Part shown: positions 28,659 through 35,983 of the stretch, one piece after another | Numbering within the stretch: the stretch's first letter is position 1 | Layout: the number at the start of each line of letters is the position of its first letter | Assembly: GCF_039729015.1 (NCBI RefSeq) | Contig: NZ_CP155792.1 | Location: forward strand, 1,570,001-1,634,000 | Length of the DNA stretch: 64,000 bases | Reading direction: 5' to 3' | DNA from: Blastococcus sp. HT6-30 | GTDB taxonomy: Bacteria; Actinomycetota; Actinomycetes; Mycobacteriales; Geodermatophilaceae | The notes under the pieces: model-generated | Seen by the model: the letters and a program-made list of their open reading frames with translations, nothing else | What the model was told of the DNA's origin: nothing | Databases searched by the model: none | Translations under genes and position numbers: made by a program

Positions 28659-30321
28659 GCGTCTCCCCGCCCGTGCCGGCCCCGCCCCGGTCGGCCGCGT
28701 CCGTCTCGTCGAGGGCGGCAGCCGTGTCCGCGACTCCGGGGAGGTCGTCGGCGGGGACCACGCGGATCCCGGCCTCGGCCCGGGCTGCCCGCTCCGCGCG
28801 CTCGCGCTCGGCGAGCTCCCGCTCGGCGGCCCGTGCGGCGGCCTGCTCCGCCGCCTGGGCGGCGAAGTCGGCCGCGAGCCAGTCGTGGCCCTCGGTGAGC
28901 AGCGCCCACACCCGCTCGACGTGCGCCCGGGTGGTGGCGGGGGAGCCGACGGCCACCCGGAGGACCGGCTCCCGTCGCACGGTGGTGTGGGTGAGGAAGA
29001 CCTCGCCGCCGTCGTTGAGCCGGTCGAGCAGGGTCATGGTGGCGACGTCGGAGTCCACGCCCTCGGGCCACCGGGGCTTCAGGCAGACCAGCGAGAGCGG
29101 GTGCGGGGCGACGACGTCGAAGCGCTCGTCGGCCGCCGCCCACGCGGCCAGCTCCTGGGCCAGGGCGACGTGCCCGCGGATGTGCGCGCGCAACCCGTCG
29201 GCGCCGTACCAGCGGACCACGAACCACAGCTTCAGCGCCCGGAAGCGCCGGCCCAGCGGCACCTGCCAGTCGCGGAAGTCGACCACCGCGCCGGCGTCGG
29301 TGGCGGCGTTGCGCAGGTAGTCGGGGAGGATCGCCAGCGCACCGGTGAGGGCGGCGCGGTCGGCGACCCAGAACAAGGTGGCGTCGAAGCCGGTGAGCAG
29401 CCACTTGTGCGCGTCGGTCGTGTAGCTGTCGGCCCACTCGACGCCGGCCTGCAGCTCCCGCAGCTCCGGGGCGACGGCGCTCACGCCCGCGTAGGCGGCG
29501 TCGACGTGCAGCCAGACGCCGTACTGCTGGCAGATCGGCCCGATGGCGGCCAGCGGGTCCACGGCGGTGGTGGACGTGGTGCCGACGGTCGCGCACACCA
29601 GCACGGGGCGGTGACCGCGGGCGACGTCGCGCTCCAGCCGGGCGGCGAGCGCACCGGGGTTCATCGCCAGGTCGCCGTCGACCTCCACGATGCGGACCGC
29701 GTCGGTGCCCAGGCCCGCGATCCGCACCGCCTTCTCCATCGAGGAGTGCGTTTCGCTGGACACGTAGACGGTGGCGCGTTCGGGCTGGACGCCCTGGCGC
29801 ACGGTCGCCCCGCCGCTCGCGCGGTGCAGGGCGGCCAGCAGCGCGACCAGATTGGCGCCCGAGCTCGAGTCCTGGACGACGCCACCGCCGGTACCGGTGG
29901 AGCGGAAGGACTCCGGCAGGCCGAGCAGCTCGGCGAACCAGTCCATGACGTGCTGCTCGAGCTCGGTGGCGGCCGGGCTGGTCACCCATGACATGCCCTG
30001 CACGCCCAGCCCCGCCGAGACCAGGTCGCCGAGCACCGACGGCCCCGAGGTGTTGGCCGGGAAGTAGCCGAAGAAGCCGGGGTGCTGCCAGTGCGTGATC
30101 CCGGGCATCACGACCCGGTCCAGGTCGGCCAGGACGGCCGAGAACGGTTCGCCCTGCTCCGGGACCGAGGCGGGGAGGGCGTCCCGGACGTCGCCCGGCG
30201 TGACCTGCGAGCGCACCGGGAAGGAGCCGATCCGCGTCCAGTAGTCCGCGATCCAGTCCACGACCTCGTGGCCGTGTCGCCGGAACTGCTCGGGAGTCAT
30301 GTGCGGTGCGGGCTCGGTCAC
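28636..30321 (-). CDS. PLP-dependent decarboxylase (aromatic L-amino acid/glutamate decarboxylase family)
   Basis: This is a group II PLP decarboxylase of 561 residues. The PLP-binding Lys is in SYTTDAHKWLLTGFDA, the aldimine-supporting Asp is in WLHVDAAYAGVS, and the substrate-entry motif HPGFFGYFPANTSGPSVLGD is intact. The start region MTPEQFRRHGHEVVDWIADYW is standard for aromatic decarboxylases. The substrate (tyrosine, tryptophan, DOPA or phenylalanine) cannot be read from the sequence. The C-terminal 80 residues are unusual: an Ala/Glu/Arg-rich, coiled-coil-like segment (EQAAARAAERELAERERAERAARAE, broken up) and an acidic tail. The GTG at 30321 is chosen; the ATG at 30300 is an alternative. 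It overlaps tesB tail to tail. Confidence 0.9.
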   Translation of the reverse strand: MTEPAPHMTPEQFRRHGHEVVDWIADYWTRIGSFPVRSQVTPGDVRDALPASVPEQGEPFSAVLADLDRVVMPGITHWQHPGFFGYFPANTSGPSVLGDLVSAGLGVQGMSWVTSPAATELEQHVMDWFAELLGLPESFRSTGTGGGVVQDSSSGANLVALLAALHRASGGATVRQGVQPERATVYVSSETHSSMEKAVRIAGLGTDAVRIVEVDGDLAMNPGALAARLERDVARGHRPVLVCATVGTTSTTAVDPLAAIGPICQQYGVWLHVDAAYAGVSAVAPELRELQAGVEWADSYTTDAHKWLLTGFDATLFWVADRAALTGALAILPDYLRNAATDAGAVVDFRDWQVPLGRRFRALKLWFVVRWYGADGLRAHIRGHVALAQELAAWAAADERFDVVAPHPLSLVCLKPRWPEGVDSDVATMTLLDRLNDGGEVFLTHTTVRREPVLRVAVGSPATTRAHVERVWALLTEGHDWLAADFAAQAAEQAAARAAERELAERERAERAARAEAGIRVVPADDLPGVADTAAALDETDAADRGGAGTGGETLSGPATG

Positions 30322-30449
30322 CCCGTCACCGTATTCGCCCCGCCGAGCGGGGCATGAAGGGTCCCCGCGAACACCAGGCGGGCGCTCGGCGCAGCAGGGT
30401 AACGGCGCCTGGCCGCGGTTCCGATCCGGAGGATCGCAACTCAGCACAG

Positions 30450-30523
30450 TGCCCCCGGTGCGACTCGAACGCACACTGCGCGGGTTTTGAATCCGCTCCC
30501 TCTGCCGATTGGGGTACGGGGGC
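30450..30523 (-). tRNA. tRNA-Leu(CAA) with short variable loop
   Basis: A cloverleaf of 74 bases folds on the minus strand. The acceptor is GCCCCCG/CGGGGGC. The D-arm has a 3-bp stem and an 11-base loop as in leucine tRNAs. The anticodon loop TTCAAAA reads CAA (30487-30489), and the T-arm is GTGCG-TTCGAGT-CGCAC. The discriminator base is A and CCA is not encoded. The variable region is only 5 bases, whereas normal tRNA-Leu has a long extra arm. The anticodon stem has an A-C mismatch next to the loop. It lies divergent from pdtaR. Confidence 0.85.
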
Positions 30524-30584
30524 GCGCCGGGGTGGCCCGGCACCCGAGCAGACTAGCCGGGCGGTGGACCGTCGCCGACGCCGA

Positions 30585-30590
30585 TAGGCT
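30585..30590 (+). promoter_or_regulatory. Candidate -10 box (TAGGCT) of pdtaR
   Basis: TAGGCT ends 8 bases before the GTG start of the response regulator. No ribosome site is present, so a leaderless transcript is likely. Confidence 0.45.
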
Positions 30591-30598
30591 GCCACCCC

Positions 30599-31198
30599 GT
30601 GACCAGCGAGCCGATCCGCGTCCTGATCGCCGAGGACGAGGCGTTGATTCGTCTCGACCTCAAGGAGATGCTCGAGGAGGAGGGGTACACCGTCGTCGCC
30701 GAGGTCGGCGACGGTCAGCAGGCGGTCGACCGCGCTGCAGAGCTGCGCCCCGACCTGGTCATCCTGGACATCCAGATGCCGGTGCTCGACGGGCTCTCCG
30801 CCGCCGAGCGGATCGCCACCTCGCGTATCGCGCCGGTCATCGTGCTCACCGCGTTCAGCCAGCGGGAGCTGGTGGAGCGGGCGCGGGACGCCGGCGCGAT
30901 GGCCTACCTGGTGAAACCCTTCTCGAAGAACGACCTCGTGCCGGCCATCGAGGTCGCGCGGGGCCGGTTCGCCGAGTTGACCGCCCTGGACGGGGAGGTC
31001 AAGGACCTCGAGGAACGGCTGGAGACCCGGAAGGTCGTCGAGAAGGCGAAGGGCCGGCTGATGGCCGACCAGGGCATGAGCGAGGCCGAAGCGTTCCGCT
31101 GGATCCAGCGCACCGCGATGAACCAGCGGACCAGCATGAAGGCGCTCGCGGAGTCGATCCTGACGGCCACCGCGACGCCCGACGAGAGCCCCGCCTGA
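30599..31198 (+). CDS. pdtaR: Response regulator with ANTAR RNA-binding output domain (PdtaR type)
   Basis: PdtaR-type proteins are phosphorylated by a cognate PdtaS kinase and act on RNA as antiterminators. Residues 5-125 form a receiver domain with the acidic pocket EDE (12-14), phospho-acceptor D57 (LVILDIQMP), the conserved Thr in VLTAFS and the Lys in YLVKPF. Residues about 130-190 form the ANTAR domain, with the conserved LETRKVVEKAKGRLM and the GMSEAEAFRWIQRTAM stretch that contacts RNA loops. Length (199 residues) and order match mycobacterial Rv1626. The kinase is not in this window, as is usual for this pair. Confidence 0.93.
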   Translation: MTSEPIRVLIAEDEALIRLDLKEMLEEEGYTVVAEVGDGQQAVDRAAELRPDLVILDIQMPVLDGLSAAERIATSRIAPVIVLTAFSQRELVERARDAGAMAYLVKPFSKNDLVPAIEVARGRFAELTALDGEVKDLEERLETRKVVEKAKGRLMADQGMSEAEAFRWIQRTAMNQRTSMKALAESILTATATPDESPA

Positions 31199-31344
31199 TC
31201 CCGGACGGCGTTCTCGCCAGGTCTGTCGCACCGCAGGGTTGGCTACCGCGCACGCAGCGTTCCAGCGGTTCCACCATGCGGACACCGAGGTCACGACCTC
31301 ATCACGGTCCCTCCCGGGCCGGGTGCAACCCCCCGGACGGCAGC

Positions 31345-31350
31345 TAGGTT
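31345..31350 (+). promoter_or_regulatory. Candidate -10 box (TAGGTT) of the binding-protein gene
   Basis: TAGGTT fits TANNNT and would give an mRNA leader of about 77 bases before the ATG at 31434. It is the best -10 match in the 235-base gap after pdtaR, but it is not backed by a clear -35 box. Confidence 0.3.
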
Positions 31351-31433
31351 CTGCGCACCGATCGGCGCCCGGTCGGCGGTCGTCGCGTACGCGCGCCGGC
31401 GCCGGGCGCACTGATGACACTGGGAGTCATTTG

Positions 31434-32777
31434 ATGCGCACTGGCACTACTGCCCGCAGCATCGCCGTCACCGGTGCTGCCCTGCTCGCGCTCAGCGCCT
31501 GCGGTGGCGGCGACAGCGGTGGCGACACCGCCGACGGCGGCAACGGTGGCGGCGGCGGCGGCGGCGAGAAGCAGGTCAACGTCTACGGCACCGACGGCAA
31601 CATGGGAAATGCCCTCGGTGAGGACTTCGAGGAGGAGGGCGCGCTCGCGGGGATGAAGGGCACCGCGCCCCTGACCGAGCTGTCCGGCGACTTCATGGAC
31701 CGCCTGGAGGGCGTCTACCCCGGTCTCCAGGACTACAACTACGCCGGCGAGACCTACGACGCCATCATCCTCTCCGCCCTGGCCGCACAGGCGGCGGGGA
31801 CCAATGACGCCAACGTGTTCAAGGCCTACGTCAACGGCATCACTTTCGGCGGCGAGACGTGCGAGGACTTCGCTGCGTGCAAGGAGATCCTCGACGGGGG
31901 CGGCAACCCCGACTATGACGGCGTCTCCGGGCCGCTGAGCTTCACCGACGCCGGCGAGCCGGCGCAGGCGAGCTTCGGGCTCCTTCAGTTCGGCGAGGAC
32001 AACACCCTCGACGAGGACGCCACCGAGTTCGTCATCGCCGGCGACGAGGCCAACGCCGCCACCGACGAGGGCCCTGCGCCGGCGCCCGCAGGGACGACCG
32101 GTGACCCGCTGATCATCGGCACGCTGCTGCCGGAGACCGGCAACCTGGCGTTCCTCGGGCCTCCGGAGATCGCCGGGGCGCGGCTGGCCGTCGAGGACAT
32201 CAACGCGGCCGGTGGCGTGCTGGGTCAGCCCGTGCAGCTGATCGAGCGGGACTCCGGTGACCCGACGACCGACATCGCGACCCAGTCGGTCGACCAGTTG
32301 CTGCAGGCCGGGGCGAACGTGATCGTCGGTGCGGCGGCCTCCGGTGTGAGCCTCACGGTCATCGACGCCATCACCGGCGCCGGCGTCATGCAGATCTCGC
32401 CGGCGAACACGTCCGACCAGTTCACGACCTACGACGACAACGGCCTGTACTTCCGCACGGCGCCGCCGGACACCCTTCAGGCCCGCGCGTTGGCCGACAT
32501 GATCAGTGCCGACGGCAACAGCACCGTCGGAATCATGGCTCTCAACGACCCGTACGGCACCGGCCTGGCCGAGAACACGGTGAACAACCTGATGAGCGCG
32601 GGCCTCTCCGAGGACGCGATCGTCAGCCTCACCTACGACCCGCAGGCGGCGAACTTCGACTCCGAGGTGCAGCGGATGGTGGAGTTCAACCCCGACGCGA
32701 TCGTCGTCATCGGGTTCGAGGAGTCCTCACGGATCATCCAGACCCTCAACCAGAACGGCATCGGGCCGCAGCGCTGA
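31434..32777 (+). CDS. Circularly permuted branched-chain amino acid-type ABC substrate-binding lipoprotein
   Basis: This secreted lipoprotein (447 residues) is of the LivK/ABC Leu-Ile-Val binding family. Residues 1-23 are a lipoprotein signal ending in the lipobox LSAC (Cys23), followed by a Gly-rich linker. The domain order is swapped. Residues 46 to about 210 (from VNVYGTDGNMGNALGEDF to NTLDEDATEFVIAG) are what normally forms the C-terminal third. An Ala/Pro linker (TDEGPAPAPAGTTG) then leads to residues 223-447 (from GDPLIIGTLLPETGNLAFLG to LNQNGIGPQ), which normally form the first two thirds. The protein stops exactly where an ordinary member continues into the Y-TDGNMG segment, at a lobe hinge. 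GGGAG stands 7 bases before the ATG. It faces livFGMH and probably serves them. Confidence 0.88.
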   Translation: MRTGTTARSIAVTGAALLALSACGGGDSGGDTADGGNGGGGGGGEKQVNVYGTDGNMGNALGEDFEEEGALAGMKGTAPLTELSGDFMDRLEGVYPGLQDYNYAGETYDAIILSALAAQAAGTNDANVFKAYVNGITFGGETCEDFAACKEILDGGGNPDYDGVSGPLSFTDAGEPAQASFGLLQFGEDNTLDEDATEFVIAGDEANAATDEGPAPAPAGTTGDPLIIGTLLPETGNLAFLGPPEIAGARLAVEDINAAGGVLGQPVQLIERDSGDPTTDIATQSVDQLLQAGANVIVGAAASGVSLTVIDAITGAGVMQISPANTSDQFTTYDDNGLYFRTAPPDTLQARALADMISADGNSTVGIMALNDPYGTGLAENTVNNLMSAGLSEDAIVSLTYDPQAANFDSEVQRMVEFNPDAIVVIGFEESSRIIQTLNQNGIGPQR

Positions 32778-32814
32778 GCGTCCCGCCCGGGTCACCGACC
32801 CGTTAGCGCGCCAC

Positions 32815-32853
32815 CACAGTGGCCCGGCACCGTCACGGTGCCGGGCCACTGTG
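32815..32853. terminator. Bidirectional hairpin terminator between the binding-protein gene and livF
   Basis: A perfect 18-bp inverted repeat (32815-32832 and 32836-32853) with a 3-base loop lies 37 bases after the binding-protein stop. Being symmetric, it can serve both the plus-strand gene and the convergent liv operon. A short T-rich tract is absent. Confidence 0.75.
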
Positions 32854-33115
32854 CATTCGGGCATCGCCGCGGGACCGGCCGCTCCCACGACGGTTCACCG
32901 GCCCGGGGGGCTCGCGGAGTCCGGGGAGGTCGGGGCACTGTCGGCCTGGGTCGGCGGGGAGGCTGAGTCGGCGGAGAGGCTGGGTCGGACAGCGTCCCTG
33001 CCACCGGTCACGCGCCTCGATCGACCGAGGGCGGGCGGGGGAGAGGGCGCCGCCGGGGGAACGCGGCAGCGCCGGGCCCGGGGAAGGGCGCCGGCGCTGC
33101 CAGGGTTCGAGTGGG
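32854..33115. other. Non-coding gap between terminator and livF stop
   Basis: About 260 bases between the hairpin and the livF stop hold no convincing gene. The sequence is purine-rich with GGCGGAGAGG-like runs (roughly 32940-33060). No family resemblance or structured RNA was recognised. Confidence 0.4.
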
Positions 33116-34009
33116 TCAGTGCGCCTTGGCGAGGGTGCCCAGGTACAGCTCGATGACCTTCGGGTCGTGCATGAGTGACTCGCCGGTGTCGGTGTAGGCG
33201 TTCCGCCCCTGGTCTAGCACGTAGCCGCGGTCACAGATCTGCAGGCATCGGCGCGCATTCTGCTCGACCATGATGATCGAGACACCGGTGGCGTTGATCC
33301 GTCGGCAGCGGATGAACACCTCGTCCTGGTAGGCAGGGGAGAGCCCGGCGGAGGGTTCGTCCAGCAGGAGCACCGACGGATCCATCATCAACGCGCGGCC
33401 CATGGCGACCATCTGCCGCTCCCCGCCGGATAGCGTCCCCGCCTTGGCCTTCCGCCGCTCGCCCAGCAGGGGGAACAGGTCGATGACGTAGTCGAAGCGC
33501 TCCTTGAAGGTGTTCGGCCGCAGGTACACGCCCATCTGCATGTTCTCTTCGAGTGTGAGCGAGGGGAACACGTTGTTGTTCTGCGGTACGTAGCCGACGC
33601 CCAGGGACACCAGTCGGTGCGCCGGCGCGGACGTGATGTCCTGACCGCGCAGCGAGACCGTTCCGGATCGAACGGGGATGAGCCCGAAGAGAGTCTTGAG
33701 CAGGGTGGACTTCCCGGCCCCGTTGGGGCCGATGATGCCGACCAGCTCGCCTTCCTTGAGGTAGAAGTCGCAGCCGTTGAGGATGTTCACCCCCGGCACG
33801 TAGCCGGCGACGATCTCGTCGGCGCGCACGAGGGCACCCTCGGCGAGCCCGACGTGCGCCTCCCTGGTGGCCGCCTGCTCGGCCGGGGACATCTCCTCGT
33901 CCGGGGAGGCGTCCCGGGCCAGAGCCCGCTCGCCGGGTGTGCCGCTGTCGCCGCCGTGGCCCACTTGGAACTGCGGGTCCTCGCTGGCAGGGTTGTCCAT
34001 GGTGCTCAT
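33116..34009 (-). CDS. livF: Branched-chain amino acid ABC transporter ATPase LivF
   Basis: This cytoplasmic ATPase subunit (297 residues) has Walker A GPNGAGKST, Q-loop VGYVPQNNNVFPSLT, signature LSGGERQMVAMGRALM, Walker B VLLLDEPSAGLSP and switch His replaced by Gln in IIMVEQNARR, which is normal for the LivF branch. The first 60 residues form an acidic extension not found in E. coli LivF. The gene is last in a four-gene minus-strand operon livH-livM-livG-livF, overlapping livG by 4 bases. With LivG it would power uptake through LivH and LivM of substrate delivered by the binding lipoprotein encoded just beyond the shared terminator. Confidence 0.94.
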   Translation of the reverse strand: MSTMDNPASEDPQFQVGHGGDSGTPGERALARDASPDEEMSPAEQAATREAHVGLAEGALVRADEIVAGYVPGVNILNGCDFYLKEGELVGIIGPNGAGKSTLLKTLFGLIPVRSGTVSLRGQDITSAPAHRLVSLGVGYVPQNNNVFPSLTLEENMQMGVYLRPNTFKERFDYVIDLFPLLGERRKAKAGTLSGGERQMVAMGRALMMDPSVLLLDEPSAGLSPAYQDEVFIRCRRINATGVSIIMVEQNARRCLQICDRGYVLDQGRNAYTDTGESLMHDPKVIELYLGTLAKAH

Positions 34010-34992
34010 CGGGACGTCCCTCCGTGGCCGGTCCCCTCGGGGCCCTTCTGGCGTGTGATGGCGTCCTCCGCCTCGGCGAGGACCTGATCCTCCTCCTCGA
34101 TGATGAGGGGGGCGTCGTGGTGGGCACCGAGGTAGGCGTCGACCACGGCCTGGTTCTGGCTGATCGACTCCGGAGGCCCCTCCGCGATCACGTTGCCCGC
34201 GGCCATCACGACGACCCAGTCGCTGATGTCACGGACGACGTCCATGTCGTGCTCGACGAAGATCACCGTCATGCCCTGCTCGCGCAGGTCCTTGACGTGC
34301 CCGAGGAGGCTCTGGGTGAGGGCCGGGTTCACCCCGGCCATCGGCTCGTCGAGCATGACGACCTTCGGGTCGCTCATGAGCGCGCGCGCCATCTCCAGCA
34401 GCTTGCGCTGCCCGCCGGAGAGCGTGCCCGCGAAGTCGTCCTTCTTGGCGTCGAGCTTGAACCGGTGCAGCAGGTCCATCGCCTTCTCGGTGTTCGCCCT
34501 CTCCTGCGCTCGCCAGGTTCCTGGTACGAGCGCCTTGAAGAAGCTCTCACCGCTCTGTCCCTGCGCGCCCAGAAGCATGTTTTGGAGCACGGTCAGTCGG
34601 GACAGCGCCTTGGTCAGCTGGAAGGTCCGGACGACGCCCAGGCGAGCCACCTTGTGCGGCGGCAGATCGTTCAGCGAACGACCGTCGAACGTCCAGCTGC
34701 CGGAGTTCGGCTGGTCGAACCCGGTCATCAGGTTGAACAGCGTCGTCTTGCCGGCGCCGTTGGGCCCGATCAGACCGGTGATGCCGCCGCGCTGGATCTC
34801 GAGGTGATCGACCGCGACGGCGGTCAGACCGCCGAATGTCCGGGTGACGCCGTCCAGGGCGATGATCGGATCCGGTTTGCCGACGCCCACCTCCCACGGG
34901 ATGTCCTTGAGCGCCACCTGGGCCAGCCGCCGGTGGGCCGGGCTCGCCGAGGCGGCGTGCGCACCGGTCGTAGGGGTCGGTTCAGCGGGCAT
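34006..34992 (-). CDS. livG: Branched-chain amino acid ABC transporter ATPase LivG
   Basis: This 328-residue ATPase has Walker A GPNGAGKTTLFNLMTGF, the LivG-type VVRTFQLTKALSRLTVLQNM, signature LSGGQRKLLEMARALM, Walker B VVMLDEPMAGVNP and switch His in VIFVEHDMDVV. The C-terminal GAHHDAPLI block is typical, followed by a charged 30-residue tail. The first 40 residues are an extra N-terminal extension. It overlaps livF by 4 bases and livM by 11, so the proteins are likely made in matched amounts. The transported compound may be a branched-chain amino acid or another small polar molecule such as urea or amide, since this family is broad. Confidence 0.94.
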   Translation of the reverse strand: MPAEPTPTTGAHAASASPAHRRLAQVALKDIPWEVGVGKPDPIIALDGVTRTFGGLTAVAVDHLEIQRGGITGLIGPNGAGKTTLFNLMTGFDQPNSGSWTFDGRSLNDLPPHKVARLGVVRTFQLTKALSRLTVLQNMLLGAQGQSGESFFKALVPGTWRAQERANTEKAMDLLHRFKLDAKKDDFAGTLSGGQRKLLEMARALMSDPKVVMLDEPMAGVNPALTQSLLGHVKDLREQGMTVIFVEHDMDVVRDISDWVVVMAAGNVIAEGPPESISQNQAVVDAYLGAHHDAPLIIEEEDQVLAEAEDAITRQKGPEGTGHGGTSR

Positions 34993-35980
34993 CGAGCATC
35001 ACCTCTCGTCGGTCGCCGAAGACGCCCTGCGGACGGAAGACCAGCAGCAGCATCAGCCCGAGCCCCACCAGGACGAAGCGGATCTGCGCCACGTCCGTCG
35101 AGGAGAGCAGGCCCTCGGGGATCACACCGTTGCCGATGAGTGCCCGCAGGCCCGTGTCGGCGAACTGCAGGATGAACAGCAGCATCATGGCGCCGACGAC
35201 CGGGCCGAGCACCCGAGCGGCACCGCCCAGGATCAGCACCGCATAGGCGAGGAACGTATTGGCGTTCTGGTACTGGTCCGGGATCGCCGATCCGGTGCCG
35301 ACGGCGTACACCATGCCGCCCAGCGCGCCGAGGATGCCGCCGAGGACAAGCGCCTGCATCTTGTAGACGTAGACGTTCTTGCCCAGCGAACGGACGGCGT
35401 CCTCGTCCTCGCGGATCGAGCGGACGACCCGTCCCCAGGGGCTGCGTACCAGGGCCCACACGAGCAGGCAGGCCAGGGCGACGAGCACCCAGCCGACCAG
35501 CGCCACCCACAGCTCACCGCCGGACCAGCTGGTGCCGAGGAGCCGGTACCGCCGGCTGGTGTCCCACGGGGCGAGCGCGATGAAGTCACCGTTGAAGGCA
35601 GAGATCCCGCGGGTGCCGTTGGTGACCGGTGTCGCGGAGACCGATCGGAAGAGCAGTCGCAGTCCCTCGGCCGTGGCGATCGTGGCGATCGCCAGGTAGT
35701 CCGCGCGCAGCCGCAGTGTCGGCAGGCCCAGCAGGAGCGCCAGGACCACGGCGGCGAGGATGCCGACCAGGACGCCCACCCAGAAGGGCAGTCCCCACTT
35801 GCTCACTGAGATGGCGACGCCGAACCCGCCCAGCATCGCGAAGGCGATCTGGCCGAAGTTCAGCAACCCGGTGTAGCCGAACTGGACGTTGATGCCGATG
35901 GCCAGCAGCGCGAAGAAGATCGCCTGGAAGCCGAGGGCCGACTTGCCCGCGATGGCGATCGCGTTCAGGAGTTCGCTCAT
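34982..35980 (-). CDS. livM: Branched-chain amino acid ABC transporter permease LivM
   Basis: This 332-residue integral membrane permease has about nine predicted helices. The family N-terminus GYTGLLNFGQIAFAMLGGFG is present, as are the mid-protein [22 protein letters not shown] and the cytoplasmic coupling segment SPWGRVVRSIREDEDAVRSLGKNVYVYKMQALVLGG, which contacts the ATPases (stretches quoted in part). It pairs with LivH to form the channel. It lies 3 bases downstream of the livH stop and overlaps livG by 11 bases. Confidence 0.94.
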   Translation of the reverse strand: MSELLNAIAIAGKSALGFQAIFFALLAIGINVQFGYTGLLNFGQIAFAMLGGFGVAISVSKWGLPFWVGVLVGILAAVVLALLLGLPTLRLRADYLAIATIATAEGLRLLFRSVSATPVTNGTRGISAFNGDFIALAPWDTSRRYRLLGTSWSGGELWVALVGWVLVALACLLVWALVRSPWGRVVRSIREDEDAVRSLGKNVYVYKMQALVLGGILGALGGMVYAVGTGSAIPDQYQNANTFLAYAVLILGGAARVLGPVVGAMMLLFILQFADTGLRALIGNGVIPEGLLSSTDVAQIRFVLVGLGLMLLLVFRPQGVFGDRREVMLDAR

Positions 35981-35983
35981 AGG

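Noticed and set aside
32854-33115. Possible small gene on the plus strand in the gap before livF
   Set aside because: Only low-complexity Gly/Arg/Ala frames without a ribosome site or family resemblance are present.
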